A DNA stretch of 5,911 nucleotides from an uncultured Lachnospiraceae bacterium (GTDB lineage: Bacteria; Bacillota; Clostridia; Lachnospirales; Lachnospiraceae), in the NCBI GenBank assembly GCA_900313745.1, contig OMSM01000281.1, positions 1 to 5,911 of the forward strand, given 5' to 3'. Position numbers and translations under genes: made by a program. The notes beneath the pieces are model-generated. The model was not told where the DNA came from, searched no databases, and was given only the letters and a program-made list of their open reading frames with translations. The stretch's first letter is position 1. Every line of letters begins with the position of its first letter. This document shows positions 4,813-5,911 of the stretch, in pieces.

Positions 4813-5911
4813 TCAGTGCAGCGCCTTCCCCGGACAATACTTGCGGATCAGCTCCTCCGGCAGAATGCCCCGGACAAAACTGCTCCCCGACGCAAGAAGC
4901 TCCGCCTCCTCAGAGGATCCGGGCAGCGGCGGGATTTCCTCCCCGGGCCCGGGAAGCGCAAGCCTCTCCCGGATTCCCTCCAGACCCGCGTAAATCAGCA
5001 GCGCATATACCAGGTAAGGGTTGCCGGACGCATCCGGCGCGCGAAGCTCCACCCGGTTTTTCCCCTGGTATTTGCCAACGTACATCAACTGGGCAATTCC
5101 CTCCCCGGAGCCCGCAGCCCCGGCGGTCTCCGGCCCGGCGCCGGCCTCCCCGGGGGGATTAAGGAACACCGTGATATCCCGGAGACGGCGGAGAATTCCG
5201 GCGGCCGCATATTCCGAGACGTCACCTCCATCCCTGTCAGCAGCGTAGATATTGATGCGGCAGCCGTTTCCCGGCTCCCCGGGAAGAGGCCTCGGGGAAA
5301 AATCGGCATGAAGCCCGTAGCGGTCTGCCATCGTGCTCACCACCATCCGGAAGGTGGTCATCTGGTCCGCGGCCTTGACCGGCTTCGCGTAGTGGAAGTC
5401 GATCTCATTCTGTCCGGGCCCCTGCTCATGGTGGGACCGCTCCGGCGTTAGTCCCATCCGCTCTGCCGTGAGGCAGATCTCCCTGCGGATATTCTCACAG
5501 CGGTCCAAAGGGGCGATATCCATGTACCCTGCGCGGTCATAGGGAGTTTTGGTCGGATTGCCGTTCTCGTCCTTAAGAAACAGGTAAAACTCCGTCTCCG
5601 CGCCGAACCGGAACTCCACTCCCTCTTCCCTGGCTTCCGCTTCGGCTTTTCTAAGGAGCGTCCGCGTGTCGGCGGGGGCTTCCTCCCCCTCCGGGGTAAC
5701 GAGCTCGCAGAACATGCGAAGAACCCTGCCGCTGTCCGGCCTCCAGGGAAGGACGGCCAGCGTCGACGAGTCCGGCTTCAGATACAGAAGGGAATGGGGG
5801 CCCTCCTCAAAACCGGCGATGGACCGGGCATTGACGGGAATTCCCAGGCCAAATGCCTTGCGGATCTCCCCCGGCATCACGGAGAGGTTTTTCTGGACAC
5901 CGAACGCGTCA
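4813..5911 (-). CDS. glnA: Glutamine synthetase type I homologue, degenerate active site (5' end outside the window)
   Basis: The minus-strand reading frame is open to the right edge, so the N-terminus is missing; 365 residues are visible, numbered here from the first full codon. DAFGVQKNLSVMPGEI matches the N-terminal domain near the usual DIFGxxKN, so the GTG at 5880 is an internal codon and not the start. Family marks include GAETEFYLF (metal Glu105 and Glu107), SHHEQGPGQNEIDF (Glu161, Glu168) and NRVELRAPD (Glu287, Arg289). Against canonical GlnA, the D50 loop DGSSI reads NARSI (Asn27, Arg29), the metal/ATP His in GSGMH is Arg217 (GNGCR), and the NPxxNSYKRL, EAP flap and RNRS segments are replaced by an Ala/Gly-rich stretch (about 253-270), with QLIRIP read as QLMYVG. 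Glutamine formation is therefore doubtful. It precedes the ANTAR gene by 31 bases, implying a shared transcript and a sensor or regulatory role. Confidence 0.85.
   Translation of the reverse strand, partial: DAFGVQKNLSVMPGEIRKAFGLGIPVNARSIAGFEEGPHSLLYLKPDSSTLAVLPWRPDSGRVLRMFCELVTPEGEEAPADTRTLLRKAEAEAREEGVEFRFGAETEFYLFLKDENGNPTKTPYDRAGYMDIAPLDRCENIRREICLTAERMGLTPERSHHEQGPGQNEIDFHYAKPVKAADQMTTFRMVVSTMADRYGLHADFSPRPLPGEPGNGCRINIYAADRDGGDVSEYAAAGILRRLRDITVFLNPPGEAGAGPETAGAAGSGEGIAQLMYVGKYQGKNRVELRAPDASGNPYLVYALLIYAGLEGIRERLALPGPGEEIPPLPGSSEEAELLASGSSFVRGILPEELIRKYCPGKALH

Noticed and set aside
4386..5451. Long plus-strand open frames (258 and 262 codons) opposite the ANTAR and glutamine synthetase genes
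   Set aside because: They are Pro/Arg/Ser-rich, show no family resemblance, and lie antisense to clearly conserved genes in GC-rich DNA, where stop codons are rare.
5870..5880. GTG at 5880 as the start of the glutamine synthetase homologue
   Set aside because: The frame continues upstream to the window edge with DAFGVQKNLS, which matches the conserved N-terminal domain, so the real start lies outside.

Overview
The window looks like chromosome from an anaerobic, fairly GC-rich member of the Clostridia. The grounds are a glutamine synthetase gene followed by an ANTAR-domain antiterminator (the glnA-nitR arrangement known from Clostridium), microcompartment shell and EutP/PduV genes, and an aldo/keto reductase carrying two C-terminal 4Fe-4S motifs, a form common in gut clostridia. 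The organism is inferred from protein families only; no rRNA or other marker is present.

Layout, left to right. (1) Positions 1-179, minus strand: the N-terminal part of a YdcF/DUF218-like protein that runs off the left edge. (2) 180-295: a short divergent promoter region. (3) 296-1601, plus strand: a compact three-gene operon with two tandem EutS/PduU-type (circularly permuted BMC) shell proteins and an EutP/PduV-type P-loop GTPase, with gaps of 3-4 bases. No enzyme of an ethanolamine or propanediol pathway is present here, so this is a satellite microcompartment operon or the edge of a larger locus. (4) 1662-2797, plus strand: a pair of short-chain CHR (chromate transporter family) membrane proteins overlapping by ATGA, with clearly lower GC than their surroundings. 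(5) 2883-2941: a perfect 59-base palindrome that resembles REP/RAYT-type repeats, lying between convergent genes. (6) 2952-4094, minus strand: an aldo/keto reductase-fold protein with a dicluster ferredoxin tail, apparently lacking the catalytic Tyr and Lys. (7) 4194-4781 and 4813-5911, minus strand: an ANTAR RNA-binding regulator with a pseudo-receiver domain, preceded in the same transcription direction by a glutamine synthetase homologue cut by the right edge. That homologue keeps most metal-site glutamates but has lost the residues expected to bind glutamate, ammonium and ATP.

How the parts relate. The shell-protein/EutP operon is a coherent unit for building or maintaining a microcompartment. 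The glutamine synthetase-like/ANTAR pair is a coherent nitrogen-linked unit. ANTAR antiterminators (EutV) are known to control ethanolamine microcompartment operons in Firmicutes, but nothing here directly ties the two units: I saw no clear ANTAR-target double hairpin in the leader of the shell operon. The most notable theme is that three proteins (the glutamine synthetase homologue, the receiver domain of the regulator and the aldo/keto reductase) keep their folds but lack canonical catalytic or phosphorylation residues. All alignments were made by eye from memory of the families.
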